NCBI GenBank assembly: GCA_003240755.1
Contig: QFNF01000028.1
Location: forward strand, 5,077 to 69,076
Source of the DNA: Sphingomonas hengshuiensis
GTDB lineage: Bacteria > Pseudomonadota > Alphaproteobacteria > Sphingomonadales > Sphingomonadaceae
Direction of reading: 5' to 3'
DNA: 64,000 nt
The notes beneath the pieces are model-generated. The model searched no databases. It had not been told where the DNA came from and saw nothing but the letters and a program-made list of their open reading frames with translations. This document shows, in pieces, positions 10,268 through 17,584 of this stretch. The position numbers and the translations under genes were made by a program. Numbering within the stretch: position 1 is the first letter of the stretch; the number at the start of each line of letters is the position of its first letter.

Positions 10268-11014
10268 ATGCGCCACGTCCTGCCGCTCGTGCTGCTGATG
10301 CTGTCCGGCTGCGACGCGACGCAGCCGGGATCGGCCGCCAATGCGCATGGCGAACACAAGCCGGTCTTTCCGAAAGCCGACCGGCCGGTGGCGACGATCG
10401 TGTCGGCACGCTGGTCGACCGAGGAAGCGCGCGACCGGCTGAACGAAGCCGAGCTGGTGATGGACAAGGCCGGGATCGCGCCCGGCATGACCGTCGCCGA
10501 TATCGGCGCGGGCGAGGGCTATTACACCATCCGTCTGGCGCAGCGCGTCGGCGACGACGGCCGCGTGCTGGCCGAGGATATCATCCCGCAGATTCGCGAC
10601 GCACTGGCGCAGCGCGTCGCGCGCGAACGGCTCGACAATGTCAGCGTGCGGCTGGGCGAACCCGACGATGCGAAGCTGCCAGCGAACAGCTTCGACCGCG
10701 TGCTCATGGTTCATATGTACCATGAAATCGCCGAACCCTATGCCTTTCTGTGGAACCTGCGCCCGTCGCTTCGCCCCGGCGGACGCGTGGTGGTGGTCGA
10801 TGCCGACCGCCGTACCCAGAACCACGGTACCCCGCCCGCCCTGTTGAAATGCGAATTCGAAGCGGTGGGCTACCGCCAGGTCGAACTGCAACGGATGCCC
10901 TCGGCGGGGGGGTACATCGCGATGTTCACACCGGCAGGGCCGCGTCCCGAGCCGAAGGACATCGTGCCGTGCCGCGTGCCGGCACCCGGCGCGCCGCCCA
11001 GCCCCACGGGCTGA
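10268..11014 (+). CDS. Predicted lipoprotein with a SAM-methyltransferase fold
   Basis: A 248-residue protein. The N-terminus MRHVLPLVLLMLSGCDAT is a lipoprotein signal with a lipobox (LSGC), so export and lipidation at Cys15 are predicted. The mature part has a Rossmann-like methyltransferase core: VADIGAGEGYYTIRLAQRVG (motif I), LAEDIIPQ (motif II), FDRVLMVHMYHEI and a GGRVVVVDAD strand. The C-terminus is proline-rich. Similar exported methyltransferase-like proteins occur in sphingomonads and xanthomonads, but their reaction is unknown. The ATG at 10268 is preferred over an upstream overlapping start because it places the signal peptide exactly at the N-terminus. Confidence 0.8.
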   Translation: MRHVLPLVLLMLSGCDATQPGSAANAHGEHKPVFPKADRPVATIVSARWSTEEARDRLNEAELVMDKAGIAPGMTVADIGAGEGYYTIRLAQRVGDDGRVLAEDIIPQIRDALAQRVARERLDNVSVRLGEPDDAKLPANSFDRVLMVHMYHEIAEPYAFLWNLRPSLRPGGRVVVVDADRRTQNHGTPPALLKCEFEAVGYRQVELQRMPSAGGYIAMFTPAGPRPEPKDIVPCRVPAPGAPPSPTG

Positions 11015-11035
11015 GTCACCCCCTCCGGTCCCGCT

Positions 11036-11215
11036 CCGTTCGGTTCGAGCAGCTTCGAGCAGGGCCGGGCGAACCATGCCCCGCATGGTCCAGGATGGTC
11101 CGGGGACGATCCGACCCAACCCTTGTCGAGAACCGCTGCCTGGGGCACCCCCTTCTCGACTACGGCTCTCGACACGCTCAGCCGCTACTCGGGGAAACCG
11201 GCGTCCGTGTTCCCG
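11036..11215. repeat. Mosaic intergenic repeat (GTCGAGAACCG family)
   Basis: Non-coding block between the methyltransferase gene and the NUDIX gene. It has short inverted pieces (CCATGCCCCGCATGG) and the shared word GTCGAGAACCG (11125-11135), followed by CTTCTCGACTACGG and CTCAGCCGCTACTC. Related blocks are at 16338-16455, 44493-44595 and 60148-60272. I see no ORF in it. Confidence 0.6.
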
Positions 11216-11227
11216 TTTCCAAAACCG

Positions 11228-11752
11228 TCACCCCAACAACACCGGCGCCAACAACAGCAACAACTTCACGTCGACCGCCTTGCCCACGGCCCGTTGCGCG
11301 TCCAGAAACCCGGCCACCCCGTCCAGCGGCACCCGGTGCACGGTGATATCCTCCCCCGGCACCCCGCCACCGTCCCCGATTTTCTCCAGCGCGCCGGCAC
11401 GAAACAACGTAAAGCTTTCCGACACCATCCCTGGCGACGAATGATACTCGCCAAGCGGGTGCATGGTCCCCGCGCGATAGCCGGTTTCCTCCTCCAGCTC
11501 GCGCATCGCCGCCACCGCCGCTGCCTCTCCCGCGCTGTCGTCCCCGACCAGTCCGGCCGGCAGCTCGATGCAGTTGCGCCCCAGCGGTACGCGATATTGC
11601 TCGACCAGCAGCACATGCCCGTCGTCGATCGCGACGATCACCGCCGCGCCGATCCCGTTCGCGCGCCCGACATATTCCCAGCGGCCGCGTTTCCTGGCGG
11701 TGATGAACCGCCCGGCCCACATCACCTCTTCGGGGGCATCGGCATCGATCAC
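11228..11752 (-). CDS. NUDIX hydrolase (ADP-ribose pyrophosphatase-like)
   Basis: A 174-residue cytoplasmic hydrolase of nucleoside diphosphates linked to another moiety. The NUDIX box GX5EX7REUXEEXGU is complete: [20 protein letters not shown] followed by TGY. It is preceded by [21 protein letters not shown], the arrangement seen in ADP-ribose/GDP-mannose pyrophosphatases. The start is a GTG at 11752 overlapping the stop of the TPM gene (GTGA), suggesting translational coupling. The C-terminus ([11 protein letters not shown]) is unusually hydrophobic for the family. The exact substrate is not predictable. Confidence 0.88.
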   Translation of the reverse strand: MIDADAPEEVMWAGRFITARKRGRWEYVGRANGIGAAVIVAIDDGHVLLVEQYRVPLGRNCIELPAGLVGDDSAGEAAAVAAMRELEEETGYRAGTMHPLGEYHSSPGMVSESFTLFRAGALEKIGDGGGVPGEDITVHRVPLDGVAGFLDAQRAVGKAVDVKLLLLLAPVLLG

Positions 11753-12417
11753 AGTTCGATCAACCGGTCGGGCAGTTCGTTCATCGGGGCGGCGCCTCTC
11801 GGAAAATGCTCGGCCAGCACCGTGCCGATCGCACCGACCGCCGCGACGATGCCGTCGGCGGGGCGATCCTGCTTCAGCGCCGCCAGCAACGCCGCCAGCG
11901 CATCGCCCCAGACGGCAGGCGCCACCCGGTCGTGGATCGCGGCTTCGGCGATCAGTTCGGCGCGATGTTCGTCAAGCGACAGGTAGAGCAGCACGCCGGT
12001 CGCCGCGACGGTACGGCGTTCGGCGGCAGCACGGAACAGCATCAACGCGCGGGCATGGACCCGCCGCGCCCTGGTCGTCGCCGGGGTCAGCGCCATGCGC
12101 AACGGCGTCCACGCACAGCCATAGCGCACGATCAGGAACGTCGCCGCCATCACCCAGCCGGTCGTCGCCAGCAGGAAACGCGGCGAGGGCGCGTCGCCCC
12201 ATGGCTCTGCCCAGCCATGCGCCGCCAGCAACCAGCCCGGCCACAGTGCGGTCGCCGCCAGCACCAGCAGCATCGCCAGCAACGCCACCTGCAGCGCGAC
12301 ATCGTGATAGGCGTCCGACCGCCGCGCCAGCACGACGACGATTTCGCCATCGGTCGCGGCCTCGGCAGCGGCCACCGCGTCACGGATGCGCGTGCGGTCA
12401 TCGGGGGTGATCGGCAT
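11749..12417 (-). CDS. TPM-domain membrane protein
   Basis: A 222-residue protein: [20 protein letters not shown], then [20 protein letters not shown], typical of the TPM (Psb32-like) fold, then two hydrophobic segments (about residues 43-62 and 83-102). The C-terminal half has [20 protein letters not shown] and the late [10 protein letters not shown] block, both characteristic of the second TPM protein in lemA clusters. The start at 12417 shares one base with the stop of the upstream TPM gene. TPM proteins are found with LemA in many bacteria; proposed roles in envelope stress or membrane-protein repair are not established. Confidence 0.82.
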   Translation of the reverse strand: MPITPDDRTRIRDAVAAAEAATDGEIVVVLARRSDAYHDVALQVALLAMLLVLAATALWPGWLLAAHGWAEPWGDAPSPRFLLATTGWVMAATFLIVRYGCAWTPLRMALTPATTRARRVHARALMLFRAAAERRTVAATGVLLYLSLDEHRAELIAEAAIHDRVAPAVWGDALAALLAALKQDRPADGIVAAVGAIGTVLAEHFPRGAAPMNELPDRLIEL

Positions 12418-13310
12418 CACCAATTCCCCGACGCCCCGCCGCCGCCGCCCGACCCGCCACCCCCGCCGGTAAAGCCGCCCCCGGTCCAGCCGCCGCCCGA
12501 CCCGCCGCTCCAGCCGCCACCGCCGCTCCAGCCGCCGCCGCTGCCACGCACGGCACCGCGCGCCAGTTCGTCGGCGATCGACCACAGCACGACCTGCGCG
12601 ACGCCGGACGCCGTGCCGCCGCGATAGCGCCGCCCCCATGGCCCGGCGCGCCGTCGCCGGCCGGACAGGGCGAGCACGCCGAAGATCAGCAGGCCGATGC
12701 CGACGAAGAACACGGTACCGATCACCGCATTGTCATCGCCCGATCGCGATCGCTGCCGGCGCTGCGCGCGGTCGAACCGGGCCACCGCCGCGTCGGTCCG
12801 CGCCTGTGCCTCCTCGGGACTGGCACGAAGCTGCGCGATCACCGCGTCCGCCCCCGCCGTCATCGCGCCCGGCACGTTGCCACTCTGCAGTTTCGGCATC
12901 ATCTGCTGGCGGATGATGGTGCTGGACAGCGCATCGGTCAGCACGGGTTCGAGGCCATAGCCGACCTCCAGTCGCGGGCCGCGTTGTCCGGCGGGGTTGT
13001 TCGGCGCGATGAACAGGATCGCGCCGTTGTTCACATCGCGCAGCCCCACGCCCCATGCGCGCAGCAGCTTGTAGCCATATTCCTCCAGCGGATAGCCCTG
13101 CAGGTCGCCGATCGTCGCGACGACGAACTGCCGTTTGGTATCGCGTTGCAGCGCCTGCAGCTTCTGGGTCAACTCGCCCCGCGTTTCCGCCGGCAGGACG
13201 TTTGCATCGTCGACCACCAGCCCGGTGAATGCGGGGAAGGTCTGTGCTCCCGCCGGCGCCGCCGACAGCGCCAGCATGGTCATCCACAGGCAGAACAGGA
13301 TGCGCCGCAT
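12417..13310 (-). CDS. Secreted/membrane TPM-domain protein with glycine-rich tail (YgcG family)
   Basis: A 297-residue protein with a cleavable signal peptide (MRRILFCLWMTMLALSAAPAGA). The TPM domain (about residues 28-155) has GLVVDDANVLPAETRGELTQ, then QFVVATIGDLQGYPLEEYGY, RAWGVGLRDVNNGAILFIAP and VGYGLEPVLTDALSS. A transmembrane helix follows around 200-215. The C-terminal 50 residues are almost pure Gly/Ser/Trp repeats ending SGNW, the low-complexity tail usual for YgcG proteins. It lies 8 bp after lemA and overlaps the next TPM gene, so lemA-ygcG-TPM-NUDIX reads as one operon. Confidence 0.87.
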   Translation of the reverse strand: MRRILFCLWMTMLALSAAPAGAQTFPAFTGLVVDDANVLPAETRGELTQKLQALQRDTKRQFVVATIGDLQGYPLEEYGYKLLRAWGVGLRDVNNGAILFIAPNNPAGQRGPRLEVGYGLEPVLTDALSSTIIRQQMMPKLQSGNVPGAMTAGADAVIAQLRASPEEAQARTDAAVARFDRAQRRQRSRSGDDNAVIGTVFFVGIGLLIFGVLALSGRRRRAGPWGRRYRGGTASGVAQVVLWSIADELARGAVRGSGGGWSGGGGWSGGSGGGWTGGGFTGGGGGSGGGGGASGNW

Positions 13311-13318
13311 CCCGGTGC

Positions 13319-13909
13319 TCAGCGCGCGTTGCCGAAATCGACCTGCGGCGCGACCTCGGCCCCCGCCTGCGCCTGGAAACTCTGCCTGGGCTTGGCGCCG
13401 TAGAAGACCCGGGCACCGATCGCGTCGGGGAAGGTGCGGATGCGGGTGTTATAGGCCTGCACCGCTTCGTTGTAATCGCGCCGGGCGATCGCGATGCGGT
13501 TCTCGGTCCCTTCCAGTTGCGATTGCAGGTTCAGGAAATTCTGGTTGCTGGTCAACTGCGGATACGCCTCGACCACCGTGCGCAATTGGCCCAGCGCCTG
13601 GGTAAGCTGGTTCTGCGCCGCCTGGAACCGCTGGAACGTCTGCGGATCGGACAGGTCGTCGGTGGTGACGTTGATCGACGTCGCCTGCGCCCGTGCCTGT
13701 GTGACCTGGGTCAGCACGTGCTCCTCCTGTCCGGCAAAGCCCTTTACCGTCGCGACGAGGTTGGGAATCAGGTCGGCCCGGCGCTGATACTGGTTCTGGA
13801 CCTCGCCCCATCTGGCGTTCACATTTTCCTCGGCGGTCGGCACGCTGTTCACCCCGCACGCCGCCAGCGGCACCGCCGCCATCACCATCATCGCCCGCCG
13901 CATGTGCAT
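13319..13909 (-). CDS. lemA: LemA family lipoprotein
   Basis: About 196 residues. The N-terminus MRRAMMVMAAVPLAACGVN has a lipobox (LAAC), so lipidation and envelope location are expected. The LemA helical core is clear: ENVNARWGEVQNQYQRRADL followed by IPNLVATVKGFAGQE, and later AYPQLTSNQNFLNLQSQLEG followed by TENRIAIARRDYNEAV. The function of LemA is unknown; it is a widespread partner of TPM proteins. Three in-frame ATGs lie close together (13918, 13909, 13903); 13909 has a GAACGAG stretch upstream, but the choice is uncertain. Confidence 0.87.
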   Translation of the reverse strand: MHMRRAMMVMAAVPLAACGVNSVPTAEENVNARWGEVQNQYQRRADLIPNLVATVKGFAGQEEHVLTQVTQARAQATSINVTTDDLSDPQTFQRFQAAQNQLTQALGQLRTVVEAYPQLTSNQNFLNLQSQLEGTENRIAIARRDYNEAVQAYNTRIRTFPDAIGARVFYGAKPRQSFQAQAGAEVAPQVDFGNAR

Positions 13910-13994
13910 CTCGTTCATCCAATGCTTGCCTGACACCATCGTATCGAAGCAATATGACGCCCTCAAGCCGGTAGAATGGGAGGCAGCATTGGGG

Positions 13995-14453
13995 ATGCTA
14001 AAGGAATTCCGCACGTTCGTTGCGCGCGGCAACGTGCTGGACCTCGCGGTCGGCGTCATCATCGGTGCGGCGTTCGGCACGATCACCAAATCGCTGACCG
14101 ATGACATGATTATGCCGGTGGTTGGCTGGCTGTTCGGCGGGTTCGATTTTTCCAGCTACTTCTTCCGGTTGGGTGCGATACCGGCCAATTATACCGGCAG
14201 CCCGGACAACTACCTCGCCCTGAAGGCGGCGGGTGTGCCGCTGTTCGGCTATGGCCAGTTCGTCAGCGTGGTCATCAACTTCCTGATCCTCGCCTTCATC
14301 GTGTTCCTGCTGGTCAAGTTCGTGAACCGCGCGATCGCGGTGGTGCACGAGGAACAGAAGGCAGGCGACGTGCCGCCGGCCGCCGATCCGCCCGAAATCG
14401 CGCTGCTCCGCGAAATTCGCGACGAATTGCGGGCGGCGAAGCTAAAGGAATGA
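13995..14453 (+). CDS. mscL: Large-conductance mechanosensitive channel
   Basis: A 152-residue inner-membrane channel that opens under membrane tension during hypo-osmotic shock. It begins MLKEFRTFVARGNVLDLAVG and continues VIIGAAFGTITKSLTDDMI, the MscL N-terminal helix and TM1. TM2 is QFVSVVINFLILAFIVFLLVKF, and the C-terminal helix is EIALLREIRDELRA. The length is normal. The ATG at 13995 is preceded by GGGG. It diverges from lemA and converges on the Rrf2 gene. Confidence 0.96.
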   Translation: MLKEFRTFVARGNVLDLAVGVIIGAAFGTITKSLTDDMIMPVVGWLFGGFDFSSYFFRLGAIPANYTGSPDNYLALKAAGVPLFGYGQFVSVVINFLILAFIVFLLVKFVNRAIAVVHEEQKAGDVPPAADPPEIALLREIRDELRAAKLKE

Positions 14454-14455
14454 CG

Positions 14456-14478
14456 CCGCCCCGTGCGGGGCGGAAACT
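14456..14478 (+). terminator. Hairpin after mscL
   Basis: CCGCCCC (14456-14462), loop GTGC, GGGGCGG (14467-14473), then AAACTTT. It lies 3 bp after the mscL stop. The stem is strong but the T tract is short, so this is a moderate intrinsic-terminator candidate. Confidence 0.5.
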
Positions 14479-14537
14479 TTGGCAACAGGCGGCGCGCCGG
14501 TGCCGGAAGTTTCCGTCCGGCGCCGGGCCGGGATGCG

Positions 14538-14984
14538 TCAGGCCGCCGCCAGTTCCTGCGCCGCCGCCGCGGCAAGGCTGGTACCGTCCAGAATCCGTGC
14601 GGTTTCGTCGCGCACCCGCGCCATTGCGTGGCGGATCGCGCAGCTCGCTTCGTCCTTGCAATCGCCACAGGGTCGGTACGCGGTGCGGCTGACGCACGGT
14701 ACCAGCGCCAGCGGTCCTTCGATCACGCGGATGATCTCGCCCAGCGAAATCAGATGTGCCGGGCGGGCAAGGTGGTATCCCCCCGCCTTGCCCCGCGTCG
14801 ATGACAGGAACCCCGCCTCGCGCAGGTCGGCAAGGATCAGTTCGAGGAACTTGCGGGGGACATTGGCAGCGGTGGCGATGCGGTGCATCGGCATCGGCGC
14901 CTCGCCCGCGGGCTGCCCGGCCAGAAACAGCATCGCGCGAAGCGCATAACGGGAACGCTGGGTCAGCATGATCCTGTCGCCCAT
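14538..14984 (-). CDS. Rrf2-family regulator with a four-cysteine cluster
   Basis: A 148-residue dimeric winged-helix regulator. It reads MLTQRSRYALRAMLFLAGQP, then IATAANVPRKFLELILADLR, then LSSTRGKAGGYHLARP (HTH and wing), and IIRVIEGPLAL (dimer helix). A cysteine-rich segment follows: Cys97, Cys106, Cys109 and Cys115 in LVPCVSRTAYRPCGDCKDEA plus SC. This resembles the three-cysteine Fe-S ligand region of IscR/NsrR, so redox or Fe-S sensing is likely, but no isc/suf genes lie nearby. The start could also be the ATG at 14969 (MLTQRS). It is divergent from the tmRNA gene. Confidence 0.88.
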   Translation of the reverse strand: MGDRIMLTQRSRYALRAMLFLAGQPAGEAPMPMHRIATAANVPRKFLELILADLREAGFLSSTRGKAGGYHLARPAHLISLGEIIRVIEGPLALVPCVSRTAYRPCGDCKDEASCAIRHAMARVRDETARILDGTSLAAAAAQELAAA

Positions 14985-15017
14985 GCCATCTGGGCACGCC
15001 CGAGGGAAGTCCGGTTC

Positions 15018-15046
15018 TTTTCAAGGCGTCGACGACCGCCTATATG
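15018..15046 (+). promoter_or_regulatory. Candidate promoter for the tmRNA gene
   Basis: TTTTCA (15018-15023) and TATATG (15041-15046), 17 bp apart. The predicted start near 15053 coincides with the first base-paired element of the acceptor half of the tmRNA (15054-15070). Confidence 0.45.
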
Positions 15047-15051
15047 GCGAA

Positions 15052-15397
15052 GCGTCGGCTTCCAGCCGGCTATGACGATAAACTGCGGCGTGCAATAGAC
15101 GCAGCGGACCCGGGGGCAGTACCCGGCGGCTCCACCATAAGGTGGTGTTCTGGACACCGTTTCTGACGGGGCCGAACCAGGATCGACGTGTGTTGAAAAG
15201 CGCTGTTTTCGTTCGGAATGGGACCACCGCAACGGCCCATACACACAAGTGCCAACGATAACGAAGCACTCGCGATTGCGGCGTAACTGAGGGCCTCGCG
15301 GCCTGAAGTTACTCCAAGATAGCGCGGTTGGACCGAACCGGGCAACAGAATCGGATTCCAGCGGTACGGGGAGCACCGGGCAACAGAAGCTCCCCAC
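15052..15397 (+). ncRNA. ssrA: Two-piece (circularly permuted) tmRNA
   Basis: A permuted alphaproteobacterial tmRNA gene, which rescues stalled ribosomes by trans-translation. Order: the acceptor half comes first, with hairpin 15054-15070, P2 strand CAATAGACG (15093-15101), T-arm CCGGG/CCCGG (15110-15126) and the 3' end CGGCTCC-ACCA finishing at 15137. About 30 nt are then to be removed. The coding half starts GGGGCCG at 15168; it pairs with CGGCTCC and includes the G3-U70 wobble that specifies alanine charging. The other P2 strand is CGTGTGTTG (15187-15195). The tag ORF GCC...GCG TAA (15251-15286) encodes ANDNEALAIAA. The 5' and 3' limits of the precursor are estimates. It lies between the divergent Rrf2 gene and a TSUP gene. 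Confidence 0.95.
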
Positions 15398-15530
15398 TCT
15401 TCCGTCCCGTCATCGTTCCAGTGCTGCTGCGGTGCCTTCGCCGAAGGCGGCGTTTGCGAATTCTCGTCGGCACGCGAAGATCGTCGTCAGGCGGTTTCCC
15501 GGGCCGGCCTTCCACGCTAGTCGGGCCGGC

Positions 15531-16304
15531 ATGGACATCCAGCTTGTCGCCCTGCTCATGTTCGTCGCGTTCGGCGCGGCAACGCTCGACGCGATGGCGG
15601 GCGGCGGCGGGCTCATCACCATTCCCGCGCTGCTGGCGGCGGGCGTGCCGCCGGTCGCGGCGCTCGGTACCAACAAGCTGCAAAGCGCCTGCGGCACCGC
15701 TGGCGCGGCCTTTGCCTTCTGGCGCAAGGGGCATATCGACCTGCGAAGGACGTCGTGGCTGGCGGTCGCATCGTTCATCGGGGCGGCGGGCGGTGCGGCG
15801 CTGGTGCAGGCGATCGACCCGCATTTCCTGTCGGGGTTGCTGCCCGTGCTGCTGGTCGCGATGGCGGGGTATTTCCTGTTCGGCCCGCGCCTGTCCGACG
15901 TCGACACCCATGTCCGCCTTGCGCCCGCCGGACTGCTGCTCGCGGTGGCAGCGATCGGGACCTATGACGGTTTCTTCGGACCCGGTACCGGATCGTTCTT
16001 CACGCTGTTGCTGGTCACGGCCGCCGGCATGGGCGCGACGCGTGCGGTTGCGCATACCAAGCTGCTGAACCTTGCCAGCAACCTTGCCGGGGTCGCCGTC
16101 CTTGTCGGCGGCGGGCATGTGTGGTGGACGCTCGGCATCGCGATGGCGGTGGCGAGCGTCGCTGGCGGACAGGTCGGTGCGGCGCTCGCCATCCGCTTCG
16201 GCGGTCGCGCGATCCGGCCGTTGCTGGTCGTCATCTCGCTGGGGCTGACGGTGAAACTGGTGGCGGATCCGGCCAACCCGCTCAGGGTGTGGCTGGGGGT
16301 CTGA
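15531..16304 (+). CDS. TSUP-family (TauE/SafE) membrane permease
   Basis: A 257-residue polytopic membrane protein of the TauE/SafE family, associated with export or uptake of sulfite, organosulfonates or related anions. It has the two family repeats: LDAMAGGGGLITIPALLAAG near residue 18 with LGTNKLQSACGTAGAAFAFW just after, and GTYDGFFGPGTGSFFTLLL near 145 with AHTKLLNLASNLAGV. About seven to eight hydrophobic segments are visible. The ATG at 15531 starts right at the first membrane segment. The substrate is unknown. Confidence 0.88.
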   Translation: MDIQLVALLMFVAFGAATLDAMAGGGGLITIPALLAAGVPPVAALGTNKLQSACGTAGAAFAFWRKGHIDLRRTSWLAVASFIGAAGGAALVQAIDPHFLSGLLPVLLVAMAGYFLFGPRLSDVDTHVRLAPAGLLLAVAAIGTYDGFFGPGTGSFFTLLLVTAAGMGATRAVAHTKLLNLASNLAGVAVLVGGGHVWWTLGIAMAVASVAGGQVGAALAIRFGGRAIRPLLVVISLGLTVKLVADPANPLRVWLGV

Positions 16305-16337
16305 CGATATACGTCACCCCCATTCCACCCCCCGTTT

Positions 16338-16455
16338 ACTTCGAGCGCAGGTTCGATCCTGTCGAGAACCGTAGTCGAGAAGCGGCTGCCCCAAACTACG
16401 GCGTTCTCGACGGACGCTTCTCGACAAGCTCGAAGCTGCTCGAACCAAACGGTGT
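16338..16455. repeat. Mosaic intergenic repeat (GTCGAGAACCG family)
   Basis: A non-coding block between convergent genes. It contains TTCGAGCGCAGGTTCGA, GTCGAGAACCG (16361-16371), CGCTTCTCGACAAGCTCGAA and GCTGCTCGAACCAAACGG, with several internal complementary pieces (for example TCTCGAC/GTCGAGA) that can pair. It is related to the blocks at 11036, 44493 and 60148. Confidence 0.6.
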
Positions 16456-16474
16456 GGAGGGAAGGGTAGGACGA

Positions 16475-17584
16475 CTATTCCAGCCGCCGCCCCGCCACCC
16501 GCGTCAACCGGCACGCCAGGTCCGCTTCGCCCGACGCCACGATCCAGTCGCCGCCATCGGCGACGATCCCGGTCGTGAACACCACCGGTTGCGGCAGATA
16601 TGCCTGATGCGCGATCGGCGCGATCAGCGTAGGCGCAGCCTCCAGCACCGGTGCCGACTCATCGCGTTCCAGCACCTGGCGAACATCATGGTCGATCAGC
16701 GCCCGGTAGGTGCGATACACCCCGACCGCGCCCTGTCGCTCGACGCCATGGTACAGCAGCAGCCACCCGTGCCTGGTCCGCACCGGCTGCGTGCCCCCGC
16801 CCAGCTTGTACGCCGCTGCACCCTTCAGCGGGCGCAGGGCCGGTGCGTCCAGCGGACGCCAGTGCACCATGTCGGGCGAGGTCGCGACGTTGATGCTCGG
16901 CCCGCTGCCCTCGCTGCCGCCCGGCGGCGCCACGAACCATGCATCCGACAGCGGCCGGGTAAGCGCCGCGAACCGGTCGCCGACCCGCCCCTCGAACGGC
17001 ACCATGTCCTTGTTGCCATGGTCCAGCACCATGCCCTGCGAGCGCCAGCCAAAGCCGTCGTCCGACCGGTACATCACCGTGCACAGCCGCCCGCCCGACA
17101 CGCCACATACCGTCATCCAGTATATGCCGTCGATCACCGCGATACGCGGGTCCTCGATGCCATATTGCGCATGGTCCGCCGATGGTTCGACCGCGCGGTC
17201 ATAGTGCACCGCCACCACCCGCTGCCCGTCGCCCGACAGTTCGACCGGGAGCAACCACGACAGCGAGGTCAGGCCGAGGAACGGATATGCCCCGCCCCGG
17301 AGTGAGAAGAAGCGTGGATCGCTGGCATCCGCCGCATCGGCGGAAAACGCATCGAGCACATAGCCGTGCCGCGTCCACCGGATCGATCGCACGCATCCGT
17401 CGCGTACCGGCTCGCGCAATGCCTCGGCGATCCGCACGAGCAGCAGCAGATTGCCGTTCGGCAACCGCGTCAGCGCCGGGTTGAACGCGCCCAGCACATA
17501 GGTCGGCTCGGCGATGTCCCGCCTGAGGGGCGACCGCGCCAGATCGACGTCGTCGGGGGCAAAGACGATCCGGTCGTCGCTCAT
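16475..17584 (-). CDS. Glycoside hydrolase family 130 protein (mannoside phosphorylase-like)
   Basis: A 369-residue five-bladed beta-propeller enzyme. Family signs: TYVLGAFNPALTRLPNGNLL near residue 28, AQYGIEDPRIAVIDGIYW near 139 (the GIEDPR aspartate is the usual general acid), NKDMVPFEGRVGDR, YKLGGGTQPVRTRHGWLLLY near 268 and HGVE. GH130 enzymes phosphorolyse or hydrolyse beta-mannosides, releasing mannose-1-phosphate or mannose. There is no signal peptide, so it should be cytoplasmic. It overlaps the chorismate mutase gene by 4 bp (ATGA), an unrelated but apparently coupled partner. Phosphorylase or hydrolase cannot be decided. Confidence 0.85.
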   Translation of the reverse strand: MSDDRIVFAPDDVDLARSPLRRDIAEPTYVLGAFNPALTRLPNGNLLLLVRIAEALREPVRDGCVRSIRWTRHGYVLDAFSADAADASDPRFFSLRGGAYPFLGLTSLSWLLPVELSGDGQRVVAVHYDRAVEPSADHAQYGIEDPRIAVIDGIYWMTVCGVSGGRLCTVMYRSDDGFGWRSQGMVLDHGNKDMVPFEGRVGDRFAALTRPLSDAWFVAPPGGSEGSGPSINVATSPDMVHWRPLDAPALRPLKGAAAYKLGGGTQPVRTRHGWLLLYHGVERQGAVGVYRTYRALIDHDVRQVLERDESAPVLEAAPTLIAPIAHQAYLPQPVVFTTGIVADGGDWIVASGEADLACRLTRVAGRRLE

